The notes: generated from the sequence alone by a model not told the origin. A stretch of DNA of 36,864 bases from Pseudomonadota bacterium (GCA_018240865.1 JAFEEY010000076.1:1-36864); one strand, 5' to 3'; counted from the first letter of the stretch, positions 1-7,577 are shown. Made by a program: numbers and translations.

Positions 1-270
1 ATCGCCAGCGCGAACGGCCTTTCGCTGGGCGTGCTGATCGGCACCGCTGTGGGCGCGATCTATGCCTATCCGATGCTAGGCCTGACGATCGCGCTCGCGA
101 TGCTGATCAACAATCTCGTCGCGGGTTTCGCTGGCATTCTCGTCCCGATCACGCTTGACCGGCTGCGCATCGATCCCGCCGTCTCTTCCGCCGTGTTCGT
201 GACGACCGCGACCGACGTGATGGGCTTTTTCAGCTTCCTCGGCCTCGCGACGCTGTTTCATCTGGGTTGA
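1..270 (+). CDS. mgtE: Magnesium transporter MgtE, C-terminal fragment
   Basis: The reading frame is open from the first base, so the gene begins outside the window and only its last 89 codons are present. The residues form hydrophobic helices with the ending typical of MgtE: NNLVAGFAGILVPI, then LDRLRIDPAVSSAVFVTT, then TDVMGFFSFLGLAT. MgtE is an inner-membrane Mg2+ channel whose C-terminal five-helix domain forms the pore; the PAVSS and TDVMGF segments belong to the last two helices. The cytoplasmic N and CBS domains would lie upstream and cannot be seen. The gene ends at TGA (268-270), 31 bp before the next gene on the same strand. The family call is firm even though partial. Confidence 0.88.
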   Translation: MASANGLSLGVLIGTAVGAIYAYPMLGLTIALAMLINNLVAGFAGILVPITLDRLRIDPAVSSAVFVTTATDVMGFFSFLGLATLFHLG

Positions 271-301
271 ACCGGCGGCCCCGCGCCGCCACTTTCTGCC
301 A

Positions 302-694
302 ATGCTGCACATGAGCAAAGTCGCGGTGGCTTGCACCACAGTCGATGCGCTTGCCGCGCGCGTCGCCGGCCGGGCCGAAGGCGGCGTGGTGCGGATAGTG
401 ACGCGCTTCAGGCCGACCCGGCATGCGGAGCTGGTCGGCGGCTCGTTGTTCTGGATCATCAAGCACCGGCTGGTCGGACGGCAGGAAATACTGGGCTTTG
501 CCGAAAGCGAGGATCACCGCTGCCTGATCGAGCTGGACGCGCGCCTGATCCCTGTCCGCGCCCAACCGCGCCGCGCGCACCAAGGCTGGCGCTATCTGGA
601 TGCGAAAGACGCGCCCGCCGATCTCGGCACCGGCGATATCAGCGCACTGCCGCGCCAATTGCTCGAGGAACTGAGCGCGCTGGCGCTGGTCTAA
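302..694 (+). CDS. DUF1489 family protein
   Basis: A 130-residue protein matching my memory of DUF1489, an alphaproteobacterial family of unknown function. It opens with MLHMSKVAVAC, has a basic central stretch (VVRIVTRFRPTRHAEL), the segment GSLFWIIKHRLVGRQEILGF and an acidic end. No signal peptide or membrane helix is visible, so it is probably cytosolic. The ATG at 302 fits the usual MLHxxKxAVGC-like N-terminus; an in-frame ATG at 311 is less likely. No clear Shine-Dalgarno precedes it. It follows mgtE closely and may be cotranscribed. It converges on the leftward GIN-domain genes, with a palindromic element filling the gap. Confidence 0.75.
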   Translation: MLHMSKVAVACTTVDALAARVAGRAEGGVVRIVTRFRPTRHAELVGGSLFWIIKHRLVGRQEILGFAESEDHRCLIELDARLIPVRAQPRRAHQGWRYLDAKDAPADLGTGDISALPRQLLEELSALALV

Positions 695-708
695 CCGCTC
701 CAAATCTT

Positions 709-854
709 CGTCATTCCCGCAAAAGCGGGGAACCTAGGCTCTTCGTCCTCTTCGTGTCTTTGTGATCTTCGTGTGAGAAAAATTGAGCTCACACAAAGAC
801 ACAAAGACACGAAGACACAAAGAAGGGCTGGTTCCCGCTTTCGCGGGAATGACG
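709..854. repeat. Long palindromic element, octamer-arm class
   Basis: The outer ends are CGTCATTCCCGC (709-720) and its inverted form GCGGGAATGACG (843-854). The inner arms are inverted runs of an 8-bp unit: four tandem octamers (CACAAAGA, CACAAAGA, CACGAAGA, CACAAAGA) lie at 792-823, with complementary TCTTTGTG/TCTTCGTG-type copies around 740-775. It fills the gap between the convergent DUF1489 and GIN genes and could act as a two-way terminator. A related element lies at 27858-27997. Confidence 0.85.
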
Positions 855-866
855 ACAGGCGGGCGT

Positions 867-1550
867 TCAGCGTCCGCAGCGGACCGGGCCGCCGCCGGTC
901 TGCTTGACTTCGCAGGCGGCGCCGCCGGTAACTTCGACCGCACCGATGCCCATGGCGGACACCTTGGCGCTGCGGCTCGCCTGGATGCGCACCGCGCCGG
1001 CGCTTTCGGTAGTAAGGGTCAGATCGGAGACGATGAGGTCGCCCGCGCGGATTTCGGCCGTGCCGCGCGCCACGGCCGCAGCTTGCCGGGCCTTGCCCGA
1101 AACTTCGAGCGCGCCGGCCCCGGCAATGGCGAGGCTGGCATTGTCGGCGTCCAGCTGATGCACGGTGATCCGTCCCGAACCTTCGGCCGTCAGCGTGATC
1201 CGCATGCCTTTCATTTTATCGATATCGAGACTGCCCGACCCGATCAGAATCGCCGTCGACAAATCCGGCGTCGTCAGCATGATTCTCGGCGCACCTGCGC
1301 TCTTTCCGGGATAGCCGCCCCAACTCGACAGATTCGGCCGGATCAGCATCGTCCGCCCCTCGACGCGCAGCGACACGCGCTCGATCGCGGCATCGTCGCC
1401 GCTGACCCTGGCGGAGACCGCCTTGCCGGTCGCGACCGTGACGACGAACGGCCCTTCGACGCGGATGCGATCGAAGCTGGTGACGCTGAAGCTGCGTTCC
1501 GCCGCGGCGGCCGGCGATGCCAGCAGGGCCGCAACCAGAATCAGCCGCAT
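867..1550 (-). CDS. Exported GIN-domain (DUF2807) protein, second of pair
   Basis: A 227-residue protein starting with a signal peptide (MRLILVAALLASPAAAAE, cleavage probably after AAA). The mature part resembles the GIN/DUF2807 domain, a right-handed beta-solenoid: a first beta block (FDRIRVEGPFVVTV) followed by degenerate rungs such as ILIGSGSLDI, TAEGSGRITV and IAGAGALEV. It ends in a Cys pair (ACEVKQTGGGPVRCGR), as its neighbour does. Its ATG lies inside the end of the upstream GIN gene (10-bp overlap, 1541-1550), so the two are probably translationally coupled. No catalytic residues are expected. GIN proteins are envelope proteins of unclear role, loosely described as adhesin heads. It looks like a diverged copy of its neighbour. 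Confidence 0.82.
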   Translation of the reverse strand: MRLILVAALLASPAAAAERSFSVTSFDRIRVEGPFVVTVATGKAVSARVSGDDAAIERVSLRVEGRTMLIRPNLSSWGGYPGKSAGAPRIMLTTPDLSTAILIGSGSLDIDKMKGMRITLTAEGSGRITVHQLDADNASLAIAGAGALEVSGKARQAAAVARGTAEIRAGDLIVSDLTLTTESAGAVRIQASRSAKVSAMGIGAVEVTGGAACEVKQTGGGPVRCGR

Positions 1551-2251
1551 TTCACGTCGCCGGAACCCATCTTGCTGACCTTGCAGCGCGGGGTGCCCGA
1601 CAATACCACATCGCCCGATCCGACGATCGAGACATCGGCGTCGCCATTCACTTGCGCACTGACATCGCCTGATCCGGCGATGCTGATCTTGGCCCGCTCC
1701 GCCTTCAGGCCCTTGGCGTCGAGATCGCCCGATCCCGCGATCGAGATATCGACGCTTTTGGCTTCACCTGTCACCGAGGCGTCGCCCGAGCCCGCTATGT
1801 TGAGCGAAGCGGCGTCCGCCTGCAGCGTCGCAATGGCAAGGTTGCCCGAACCCGCGACCGATCCGGAGAAGGACGCGGTCTGCACTCTGTCCACTTTCAT
1901 ATCGCCGGAGCCGGCGACCGAAGCGCCGCGCAGCTGCGGCACCGTCACAGTGACGACGACGGGATCATGATCGCCCCAGCTGACATTCCATGTGTTCTTC
2001 TCACGGCCGATGCGTAATTCGCCGTCGACGACTTCGACTTTCAGCTTGTCGAGGATGTTCTGCGGCCCGGTGGCGTTCACCGATTCGGCGCTGCCGACCT
2101 TCACCACGACATTGTCGGACCCGCGCAGCGACACGCGATCGAACCCGCGCGCCTGGAAACTGCGCGTGCCGTTGGGCCCGGCATTTTCCGCATGGACCGT
2201 GCCGCACGCGGTCAGCGTCGCCAGCACGGCGAGGATGGACAGACGGGTCAT
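1541..2251 (-). CDS. GIN-domain (DUF2807) lipoprotein, first of pair
   Basis: I chose the ATG at 2251 (236 residues) because GGAGAG lies just upstream and it yields a lipoprotein signal, MTRLSILAVLATLTACG, with a lipobox (LTAC). The upstream extension in this frame has no signal. The mature protein has the GIN N-terminal block (FDRVSLRGSDNVVVKVGS) and then at least six rungs carrying an [ISV]-[AV]-G-S-G-[DN] motif spaced by about 20 residues (VAGSGDMKV, VAGSGNLAI, IAGSGDASV, IAGSGDLDA, IAGSGDVSA, IVGSGDVVL), a textbook beta-solenoid ladder. It ends with RCKVSKMGSGDVKCG. It lies 76 bp downstream of a Crp-type regulator on the same strand and overlaps the second GIN gene. Likely outer-membrane anchored or periplasmic; function unknown. 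Confidence 0.85.
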   Translation of the reverse strand: MTRLSILAVLATLTACGTVHAENAGPNGTRSFQARGFDRVSLRGSDNVVVKVGSAESVNATGPQNILDKLKVEVVDGELRIGREKNTWNVSWGDHDPVVVTVTVPQLRGASVAGSGDMKVDRVQTASFSGSVAGSGNLAIATLQADAASLNIAGSGDASVTGEAKSVDISIAGSGDLDAKGLKAERAKISIAGSGDVSAQVNGDADVSIVGSGDVVLSGTPRCKVSKMGSGDVKCG

Positions 2252-2261
2252 GATGCTCTCC

Positions 2262-2279
2262 TCAAGCTGTGTTGCTTGA
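2262..2279 (-). promoter_or_regulatory. Inverted repeat upstream of GIN-gene ribosome site
   Basis: TCAAGC-N6-GCTTGA is a perfect 6-bp inverted repeat just upstream of the Shine-Dalgarno of the first GIN gene. It could be an operator, possibly for the neighbouring Crp-type regulator, or a small mRNA hairpin. It does not match the classic Crp/Fnr site, so the assignment is tentative. Confidence 0.3.
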
Positions 2280-2327
2280 ACAATACACCAATCCGGCGCT
2301 CTGTCCATAGTCCCAAATAGCTGAGGC

Positions 2328-3053
2328 TTAAGCGGCGAGTTGCAGATAGCCCGGCCGGAATTCGCCGGCGGCTTTCAACGCTTCCCAATCGCCGATGGTG
2401 ACGCGGCCGCTCCGCCACCGCAAAAGCCCGTCGCGGCTCAGATGTTGCAGAATGCGATTCACATGCACAGCCGTCAGACCCGTGGCGTCTCCCAGCTGCT
2501 CCTGCGTCAGCGGCATCACGAATTCGGGCCGGCGCGCCACCCCCGCTGCTTCCTGGCGGACCGCGATCTCGCAGATGAGATGGCTGATCCGCCCCCGCGC
2601 ATCGCGCCGTCCGACATTCATCAGCCACTCGCTCAAGACAGAAGCATTCCGTGCCGCCAGCCGCCACAAGGCAATCGCGATCGAAGGGTAGGATACACCA
2701 AGGCTGATCAGGGCATCGTTGGGAATCGATGCGATCGTCAATGGAGACAATGCCTGGACGTCACACGGACTTTTCTCATCCGCCGAGCCGCAAATGTTCA
2801 GCGGCTCTCCTTCCATATGAAGGGCCAGCAACGCGCGCGCGCCACGTGCGTCGGTTCGCGAGGACTGAGCGAAGCCGGACAAAAGTATCTGACAATTCTT
2901 CGTGTCCTCGCCCTCGCGCGAAATATAGGCGCTGCGGTCAAGCTGGCGGACGCGATGCGGCAGATTCAACAGCGCAGCTCGCTCGGCATCGTCTAGGCGA
3001 CGGCGCCGCTCCAGCTTCCTGACATAGGGTGCGAGTATGGATTCGTGGAGCAT
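2328..3053 (-). CDS. Crp/Fnr family transcriptional regulator
   Basis: A 241-residue protein from the ATG at 3053, which has GGAGG about 6 bases upstream; a longer frame to 3110 lacks support. The N-terminal half is a cyclic-nucleotide-binding-type beta-barrel (AYISREGEDTKNCQILLSGFA, then LALHMEGEPLNICG), followed by the long dimer helix. The C-terminal winged helix is clear: MPLTQEQLGDATGLTAVHVN followed by RILQHLSRDGLLRWRSGRVTI. There is no Fnr-type cysteine cluster, so it is not an oxygen-sensing Fnr, and the ligand cannot be told. It lies directly upstream of the two GIN-domain genes on the same strand, which makes them candidate targets. Confidence 0.87.
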   Translation of the reverse strand: MLHESILAPYVRKLERRRRLDDAERAALLNLPHRVRQLDRSAYISREGEDTKNCQILLSGFAQSSRTDARGARALLALHMEGEPLNICGSADEKSPCDVQALSPLTIASIPNDALISLGVSYPSIAIALWRLAARNASVLSEWLMNVGRRDARGRISHLICEIAVRQEAAGVARRPEFVMPLTQEQLGDATGLTAVHVNRILQHLSRDGLLRWRSGRVTIGDWEALKAAGEFRPGYLQLAA

Positions 3054-3252
3054 AAAAGCCTCCGCTCGGGGCGAAGGCAGCCATCCTCCTGCCGCTGGCG
3101 CCCTGGGCACAGCCAGCGATGAACACCCAATGCATCATTCCCTGATGAGTTCCATCCTAGGGCATGCCTGAAGAAACTTATCTGTATTGTACGCGCCGAA
3201 CAGTACCCCGAGCTTCCCAGCCCCGAGCGCCGTTCGCGGCCGCGCCAAATGA

Positions 3253-3282
3253 AAAAGGCGGCGCCTTTCGGCACCGCCTTTT
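3253..3282 (-). terminator. Rho-independent terminator of carD
   Basis: Read on the minus strand this is a 13-bp GC-rich stem with one G-U pair (AAAAGGCGGTGCC / GGCGCCGCCTTTT) around a 4-base loop, running into a T-tract. It lies 27 bp beyond the carD stop codon. Confidence 0.85.
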
Positions 3283-3308
3283 CTCGCAATCGGAAATCCG
3301 GCTGCGTG

Positions 3309-3851
3309 TTATTCCGCTGTCGCCGGCTCCTTGGCCTTGTTGTAGATCGCCGCGGCCTTGTTGAGGATTTCGAGAATCTTCTTCAGCGCGCCGGGCTCGT
3401 CGGTCTGTTCCATCGCGGCGAGCTCGCGGGCGAGGCGGCTGGCGGCCGCTTCAAAGATCTGGCGCTCGGAATAGCTCTGCTCCGGCTGATCGTCGGCACG
3501 GAACAGGTCGCGCACGACTTCCGCGATCGAGACGAGGTCGCCCGAGTTGATCTTGGCTTCATATTCCTGGGCGCGGCGCGACCACATGGTGCGCTTCACC
3601 TTGGGCTTGCCCTTCAGCGTTTCCATCGCCTCGCGCATCGTCTTGTCCGAAGACAGTTTGCGCATGCCGACGCTTTCCGCCTTGTTGGTCGGGACGCGGA
3701 GCGTCATCCGCTCCTTTTCGAAACGAAGCACATAGAGCTCAAGGCTCGCGCCCGCGATTTCCTGCCGTTGCAGTTCGACCACACGGCCCACGCCGTGCTT
3801 GGGATAGACAACATAATCGCCAACATCGAAGCTGAGCGCCTTGGCAGCCAT
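3309..3851 (-). CDS. carD: CarD family transcriptional regulator
   Basis: A 180-residue protein from the ATG at 3851 (MAAKALSFDVGDYVVYPKHG). The frame is open upstream to 3983, but that extension does not resemble the family and AAAGG lies just before 3851. The N-terminal CarD/TRCF RNA-polymerase-interaction domain is recognisable: VGDYVVYPKHGVGRVVELQR, then LELYVLRFEKERMTLRVPTN. The helical C-terminal half (MWSRRAQEYEAKINSGDL, SYSERQIFEAAASRLARELA) is the DNA-binding part. CarD binds the polymerase beta subunit and stabilises open complexes at promoters such as those of rRNA genes. It is monocistronic, with a strong terminator. Confidence 0.93.
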   Translation of the reverse strand: MAAKALSFDVGDYVVYPKHGVGRVVELQRQEIAGASLELYVLRFEKERMTLRVPTNKAESVGMRKLSSDKTMREAMETLKGKPKVKRTMWSRRAQEYEAKINSGDLVSIAEVVRDLFRADDQPEQSYSERQIFEAAASRLARELAAMEQTDEPGALKKILEILNKAAAIYNKAKEPATAE

Positions 3852-4172
3852 GAGGAACCTTTCTGTCTTCACGTCTTTGGCCCGGACCCGAGGCAGCCCC
3901 GCGACATCTGCGGGGCAATACGCGACCTCATCGGAGAGCGGGCGGATAGAGAGAGGAGGGTTTGACCTTTCTTGCAGATGCAAAGGACATCTGTGCCGAG
4001 CCGGGCCCGGTGCACCCCATTTAACAGATTCGAAATAAAATTACCAGCGCTGTCAGCAACCGCAACGATGCGCGCGCGTTGCGCGCGACCCCTGGCGATT
4101 TTGCTGCGGCGAATCGGTTCCCAAGCGGGGCGGCTTTGACTAAGCAAAATCGATCTGACGCGGAGGACAAGC
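3852..4172. other. Gene-free divergent interval carD / sseA
   Basis: About 320 bp with no supported coding region. It should carry the leftward carD promoter, most likely in the AT-rich patch near 4020-4046, and the rightward sseA promoter nearer 4100-4160. A small hairpin (GCAGATG / CATCTGTGC) lies at about 3974-3998 in the carD leader, and a GCGCGC-rich palindrome at about 4071-4089. I see no tRNA, known riboswitch or repeat element here. Confidence 0.5.
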
Positions 4173-5009
4173 ATGGATGCCCTGGTATCGACGGACTGGC
4201 TGGACAAGGAACTGGGCGCCCCGGACCTGCGCGTTGTCGATGCCACCTGGCTGATGCCGGGCGAAGGTGACGCCGCGGCAGCCTATGAGCAGGCGCATAT
4301 TCCGGGCGCCGTGTTCATGGACCTGACAGAGCTCGCCGACAGCAACACGACGCTTCCCAACATGCTGCCGCCGGCCGAAAAATTCGCCAGCCGCATGCAG
4401 TCTCTGGGGCTGGGCGACGGCAGCCGCATCGTCGTCTATGACCAGTCGCCCTACAAGACGGCGGCGCGGGCCTGGTGGATGCTGCGCACGTTCGGCGCGC
4501 ACGATGTCGCGATCCTGGACGGCGGCCTCGCCAAGTGGAAGGCGGAAACACGCGCGACCGAAAGCGGCAAGCCGACGGTGCGCCACCGCCACTTCACCGC
4601 CTGGAACGACGCCAAGGGCGTACGTACGCTTGCGCAGATGAAGGCCAATGTCGGCAGCCGCGATGAGCAGGTGCTGGATGCACGCGGCGCCGGCCGTTTC
4701 GCGGGCCAGGAAGTCGAGCGGCAGGGCGTGACGCCGGGCCACATCCCGGGCTCCAAGAACCTGCCTTTTGGCGACCTGTTCAATGCCGACGGTACCTACA
4801 AGACCGGCGATGCGCTGAAGGCGGCCTTCGACGCGTCGGGCATCGACACGAATAAGCCAATCGTCACCACTTGCGGCTCCGGCATCACTGCCTCGGTGCT
4901 GCTGTTCGGCCTGCACCTGCTCGGCAAGGACGCGGCGCTGTACGATGGCTCGTGGAGCGAATGGGGCGCCGATCCGTCCACGCCCAAGGAAACCGGCGCG
5001 GCGGCGTGA
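4173..5009 (+). CDS. sseA: 3-mercaptopyruvate / thiosulfate sulfurtransferase
   Basis: A 278-residue two-domain rhodanese, the usual length for this family. The inactive N-terminal domain runs to about residue 125 (LRVVDATWLMPG, AHIPGAVFMDL, VVYDQ, ILDGGLAKW). The catalytic domain carries VLDARGAGRF, GHIPGSKNLPF and the active loop TTCGSGITAS with the nucleophile Cys234. The loop CG[ST]GVTA-type is typical of mercaptopyruvate-preferring SseA; CRKGVT is typical of thiosulfate enzymes. The cytosolic enzyme passes sulfane sulfur to thiol or cyanide acceptors. GCGGAGGAC supplies a ribosome site before the ATG. It precedes metC, another sulfur amino acid enzyme, across a repeat element. Confidence 0.93.
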   Translation: MDALVSTDWLDKELGAPDLRVVDATWLMPGEGDAAAAYEQAHIPGAVFMDLTELADSNTTLPNMLPPAEKFASRMQSLGLGDGSRIVVYDQSPYKTAARAWWMLRTFGAHDVAILDGGLAKWKAETRATESGKPTVRHRHFTAWNDAKGVRTLAQMKANVGSRDEQVLDARGAGRFAGQEVERQGVTPGHIPGSKNLPFGDLFNADGTYKTGDALKAAFDASGIDTNKPIVTTCGSGITASVLLFGLHLLGKDAALYDGSWSEWGADPSTPKETGAAA

Positions 5010-5028
5010 GCGAACAGGTCTTTCATAG

Positions 5029-5160
5029 CCTCCCTCCTTGTGGGGGAGGTTGGTGGGGGGCAGCCCGCGCCCGCGGGCCAAAAGACCTTGCTGCGATCGA
5101 GTCCTTGTTGGCGTCTTCGGCTCACGCGCCCCCACCCAACCCTCCCCACAAGGGGGAGGG
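5029..5160. repeat. Long palindromic element, CCTCCC/GGGAGG class
   Basis: The left arm (from 5029, CCTCCCTCCTTGTGGGGGAG onward) and right arm (about 5129-5160, ending CCACAAGGGGGAGGG) are imperfect inverted copies of about 32 bp around a spacer of about 66 bp. It spans the gap between sseA and metC. Its right end carries the GGAGG used as the metC ribosome site. Similar architecture is seen at 32321-32420 and 26694-26835. Confidence 0.83.
5155..5159 (+). promoter_or_regulatory. metC ribosome binding site inside the repeat arm
   Basis: GGAGG in the right arm of the palindromic element lies 4 bases before the GTG at 5164. It supports that start over the TTG at 5038, which would translate the repeat itself. 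Confidence 0.6.
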
Positions 5161-5163
5161 CTT

Positions 5164-6342
5164 GTGAAGGACGGCCAGAAGCCTTCGACCCGGCTCGTCA
5201 CGGCCGGGCGGCGCAAGGAGTGGACGCAAGGCATCGTCAATCCGCCGGTCTGGCGCGCCTCGACGATCCTCTACGACAGCATCGCCGAGCTGAAGGAACG
5301 GCAGAAGGATACGCATCACCGCCTCTATTACGGGCGGCGGGGCACGCCGACGCAATGGTCGCTGGCAGAGGCATTGACTGAGCTGGAGCCGGGCGCGGAA
5401 GGGACTTTGCTCTACCCCTCAGGCGTGGCGGCGGTGAGCACGGCGCTGCTTTCGGTGCTGCGGCCCGGCGACGAGCTGCTGATGGTCGACAGCGCCTATG
5501 AGCCGACCCGGGCGCTGTGCGACGGGCTGCTCAAGCGGTTCGGCATCACAACGCGCTATTACGACCCGCTGATCGGGGCGGGAATCGCCGATCTGTTCAG
5601 CGACAATACTCGCGCCGTGTTCATGGAAAGCCCGGGCAGCCTGACCTTCGAAGTGCAGGACGTGCCGGCGATCTGCGCGGCGGCGAAGGCGCGCGGCATC
5701 GTCACTCTGCTCGACAATACCTGGGCGACGCCCCTTTATTTTCGCGCGATCGAGAAAGGCGTCGATCTGTCGATCCTCGCTGCCACCAAATATGTGGTCG
5801 GTCATTCCGACGTAATGCTGGGATCGGTCACGGCGGCGCCTTCGATTTGGAAGAAATTGCGTCAGACCACCTACCAGCTCGGCCAGCATGTCTCGCCCGA
5901 CGATGCCTGGCTCGGCGCGCGGGGGCTTCGGACGATGTGTGTCCGCCTTGCGCAGCATCAGGAAAGCGCGCTGAAGGTCGCGCGCTGGCTGGTGGAGCAG
6001 CCGCAGGTCGCGCGTGTCATCCATCCAGCGCTGCCGGGCTGCCCCGGGCACGATCTCTGGCGGCGCGACTTTGCCGGCGCGTCAGGCCTGTTCGGCGTCG
6101 TGCTGAACGGCGGGACCGAGGCTGCGCGTACCACGTTGATCGACGGCCTCCAGCTGTTCGGCATCGGCTTCAGCTGGGGCGGCTTCGAAAGTCTCGTCAT
6201 TCCCGCCGATCCCGCGCCCTTGCGCAGCGCCGTGCCCTGGGTCGCCGAAGGGCCGATGGTGCGCCTGCAGATCGGGCTCGAGGATCCCGACGATCTGATC
6301 ACCGACTTGGCTGCCGGGCTGGAGCGGTTTTCGGCCGTCTGA
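5164..6342 (+). CDS. metC: Cystathionine beta-lyase (PLP enzyme)
   Basis: A 392-residue protein from the GTG at 5164 (VKDGQKPSTRLVTAGRR), a normal length for MetC. A longer frame reaches TTG 5038 but would read through the palindromic repeat. It is a Cys/Met-metabolism fold-type I PLP enzyme: YYGRRGTPTQWSLAEAL (about residues 55-71), the aromatic cofactor-site region LYPSGVAAVSTALL, the pyridine-binding Asp in LLDNTWATP (D184), and the Schiff-base lysine in ILAATKYVVGHSDVMLGS (K209). The YGRRGTPT block is typical of proteobacterial MetC rather than gamma-lyases. The enzyme cleaves cystathionine to homocysteine, pyruvate and ammonia in methionine synthesis. It probably shares a transcript with sseA. 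Confidence 0.9.
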   Translation: MKDGQKPSTRLVTAGRRKEWTQGIVNPPVWRASTILYDSIAELKERQKDTHHRLYYGRRGTPTQWSLAEALTELEPGAEGTLLYPSGVAAVSTALLSVLRPGDELLMVDSAYEPTRALCDGLLKRFGITTRYYDPLIGAGIADLFSDNTRAVFMESPGSLTFEVQDVPAICAAAKARGIVTLLDNTWATPLYFRAIEKGVDLSILAATKYVVGHSDVMLGSVTAAPSIWKKLRQTTYQLGQHVSPDDAWLGARGLRTMCVRLAQHQESALKVARWLVEQPQVARVIHPALPGCPGHDLWRRDFAGASGLFGVVLNGGTEAARTTLIDGLQLFGIGFSWGGFESLVIPADPAPLRSAVPWVAEGPMVRLQIGLEDPDDLITDLAAGLERFSAV

Positions 6343-6399
6343 TTGATGAACAAAGTGTTACGTCTGCGTTCAGCCGGGACCATGCATAACCCCTGACGT

Positions 6400-6425
6400 G
6401 GAACCGGAGAGCTGTGCTCCGCGTC
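6400..6425 (+). promoter_or_regulatory. Possible EcfG-type general stress promoter
   Basis: GGAAC (6400-6404) and CGTC (6422-6425) are separated by 17 bases and lie about 40 bp before the secreted Gly/Tyr-rich gene. The alphaproteobacterial EcfG consensus is GGAAC-N16/17-CGTT, so there is one mismatch in the -10 element. This is suggestive only. Confidence 0.3.
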
Positions 6426-6463
6426 GGTTCCGCGTGTACTCATTGAGGAGACAGAGGGTGTCC

Positions 6464-6865
6464 ATGTTCACGAAGATCACGACGGGGGTGATCGCCACTG
6501 CGGCCCTGGTGGCCTCGGCGACGCCCGCTGAAGCGCAATATCGTTATCGCTATCATCACCGCGGCGGCGACCGCACCGCATTGGCGATCGGCGCCGGCGC
6601 GCTGGGCCTCGCCGTCGGCGCCGCGCTCAGCTCCAGCAATCGCGGCTACTATCGCGACCGTGGCTATTATGGCGGCAGCTATTACGGCGATCGCTATTAT
6701 GACGGCGGTTATTACGGCCGCCCCTATGGCTACGGCTATTATGGTTCCAGCTATTATGGCCGGCCCTATGCCTATGGTTATAGCGCGCGCCGTTGCTGGA
6801 CCGACCGGCAGTGGGACGATTGGCGCGGCCGTTGGCGCCGGGTTCGCGTCTGCGATCGCTATTAA
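6464..6865 (+). CDS. Secreted Gly/Tyr-rich repeat protein
   Basis: A 133-residue protein with a clean signal peptide (MFTKITTGVIATAALVASAT, cut after AEA). The mature chain is low complexity. A short His/Arg stretch (YRYRYHHRGGDR) is followed by a Gly/Ala helix (ALAIGAGALGLAVGAALSSS) of the glycine-zipper type. About 55 residues of YYG/GYYG repeats come next, and the end is charged and Trp-rich with two cysteines (RRCWTDRQWDDW, VCDRY). GAGGG lies just before the ATG; a GTG at 6458 is a possible alternative. Such proteins are common in sphingomonads and annotated as hypothetical; I cannot name a function. A glycine-zipper helix suggests association with the outer membrane or self-assembly. Confidence 0.8.
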   Translation: MFTKITTGVIATAALVASATPAEAQYRYRYHHRGGDRTALAIGAGALGLAVGAALSSSNRGYYRDRGYYGGSYYGDRYYDGGYYGRPYGYGYYGSSYYGRPYAYGYSARRCWTDRQWDDWRGRWRRVRVCDRY

Positions 6866-6874
6866 AGTCTGAGC

Positions 6875-7390
6875 TTAACGAAGGGCGGCGCCGCGCAACG
6901 TGGCGCCGCCTGCCTGCGCGAACTGCACAGCCGCGCCCCGTTTGGGATAGATGAAGCCGAAGGTTGGATAGCTGGTCTGGCCGACATCACCCTGCGCCGC
7001 GTACCAGACTTTGACCCGGCTCCAGTCGCCGTCCGCCGACACATCCACAACACGCACGTCACGCTCGACCCGGCCGCGCCGCGACCAATTGGCGTGAGTC
7101 ACGGTGATCTCGCGAGCCGACACGATGCTGCTGACAGTCGCGACATGACCGACGCGCATCTTGCCATAAGGCTTCATGACCATAACGGCGCCGACCGACG
7201 GCGTCTCGCCGCGCTCGTATCGGCCGGCGGCCTGGCCCCACCAGGTGCCGGCATTGCCGTGAATATCGATGCCGGAAATCATCCGTGCATAGGGCGCGCA
7301 CTGCCAGAACTGCGCGCTGGCAGGGCTCGCCCCGAACAAGGATGCAAACAGCAACATGGCGCCGACAAGGGCGCTGCGACCCGATTTCAT
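6875..7390 (-). CDS. Exported CHAP-domain protein (probable amidase/peptidase)
   Basis: A 171-residue protein from the ATG at 7390, which gives a good signal peptide (MKSGRSALVGAMLLFASLFG, then ASPASAQ). The upstream extension of this frame overlaps ribF on the other strand and is not credible. The mature part fits a CHAP (NlpC/P60-like) domain: the catalytic-Cys segment QFWQCAPYARMISGIDIHG, TWWGQAAGRYERG, VGAVMVMKPYGKM, the catalytic-His segment VGHVATVSSI, then VTHANWSRRG. CHAP enzymes cleave peptidoglycan peptides or related amides; this stand-alone form is likely periplasmic. The gene converges on the Gly/Tyr-rich protein with a 9-bp gap and is divergent from ribF. Confidence 0.85.
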   Translation of the reverse strand: MKSGRSALVGAMLLFASLFGASPASAQFWQCAPYARMISGIDIHGNAGTWWGQAAGRYERGETPSVGAVMVMKPYGKMRVGHVATVSSIVSAREITVTHANWSRRGRVERDVRVVDVSADGDWSRVKVWYAAQGDVGQTSYPTFGFIYPKRGAAVQFAQAGGATLRGAALR

Positions 7391-7577
7391 TTTCTTGAGA
7401 AAGTCCCCGATCTCGTTGCGGAGGGCTGTAGGCGAGGCAAAACTTAAGAGTCTTTGACCCTGCGGCGACTCGACGCGCCGACCCGATGAGTTGCGGGAAC
7501 TTTTCGGCCCGCCGTCATCGCGGCTCGACTCGTCGTCCGGCTTGGAAGCGGAGGATCGAATCTCTATAGCCGCCGCC

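Noticed and set aside
783-1970. A 395-codon plus-strand open frame over the GIN genes
   Set aside because: It starts inside the repeat and is the complement of two signal-peptide-bearing GIN proteins; composition is typical of shadow translation.
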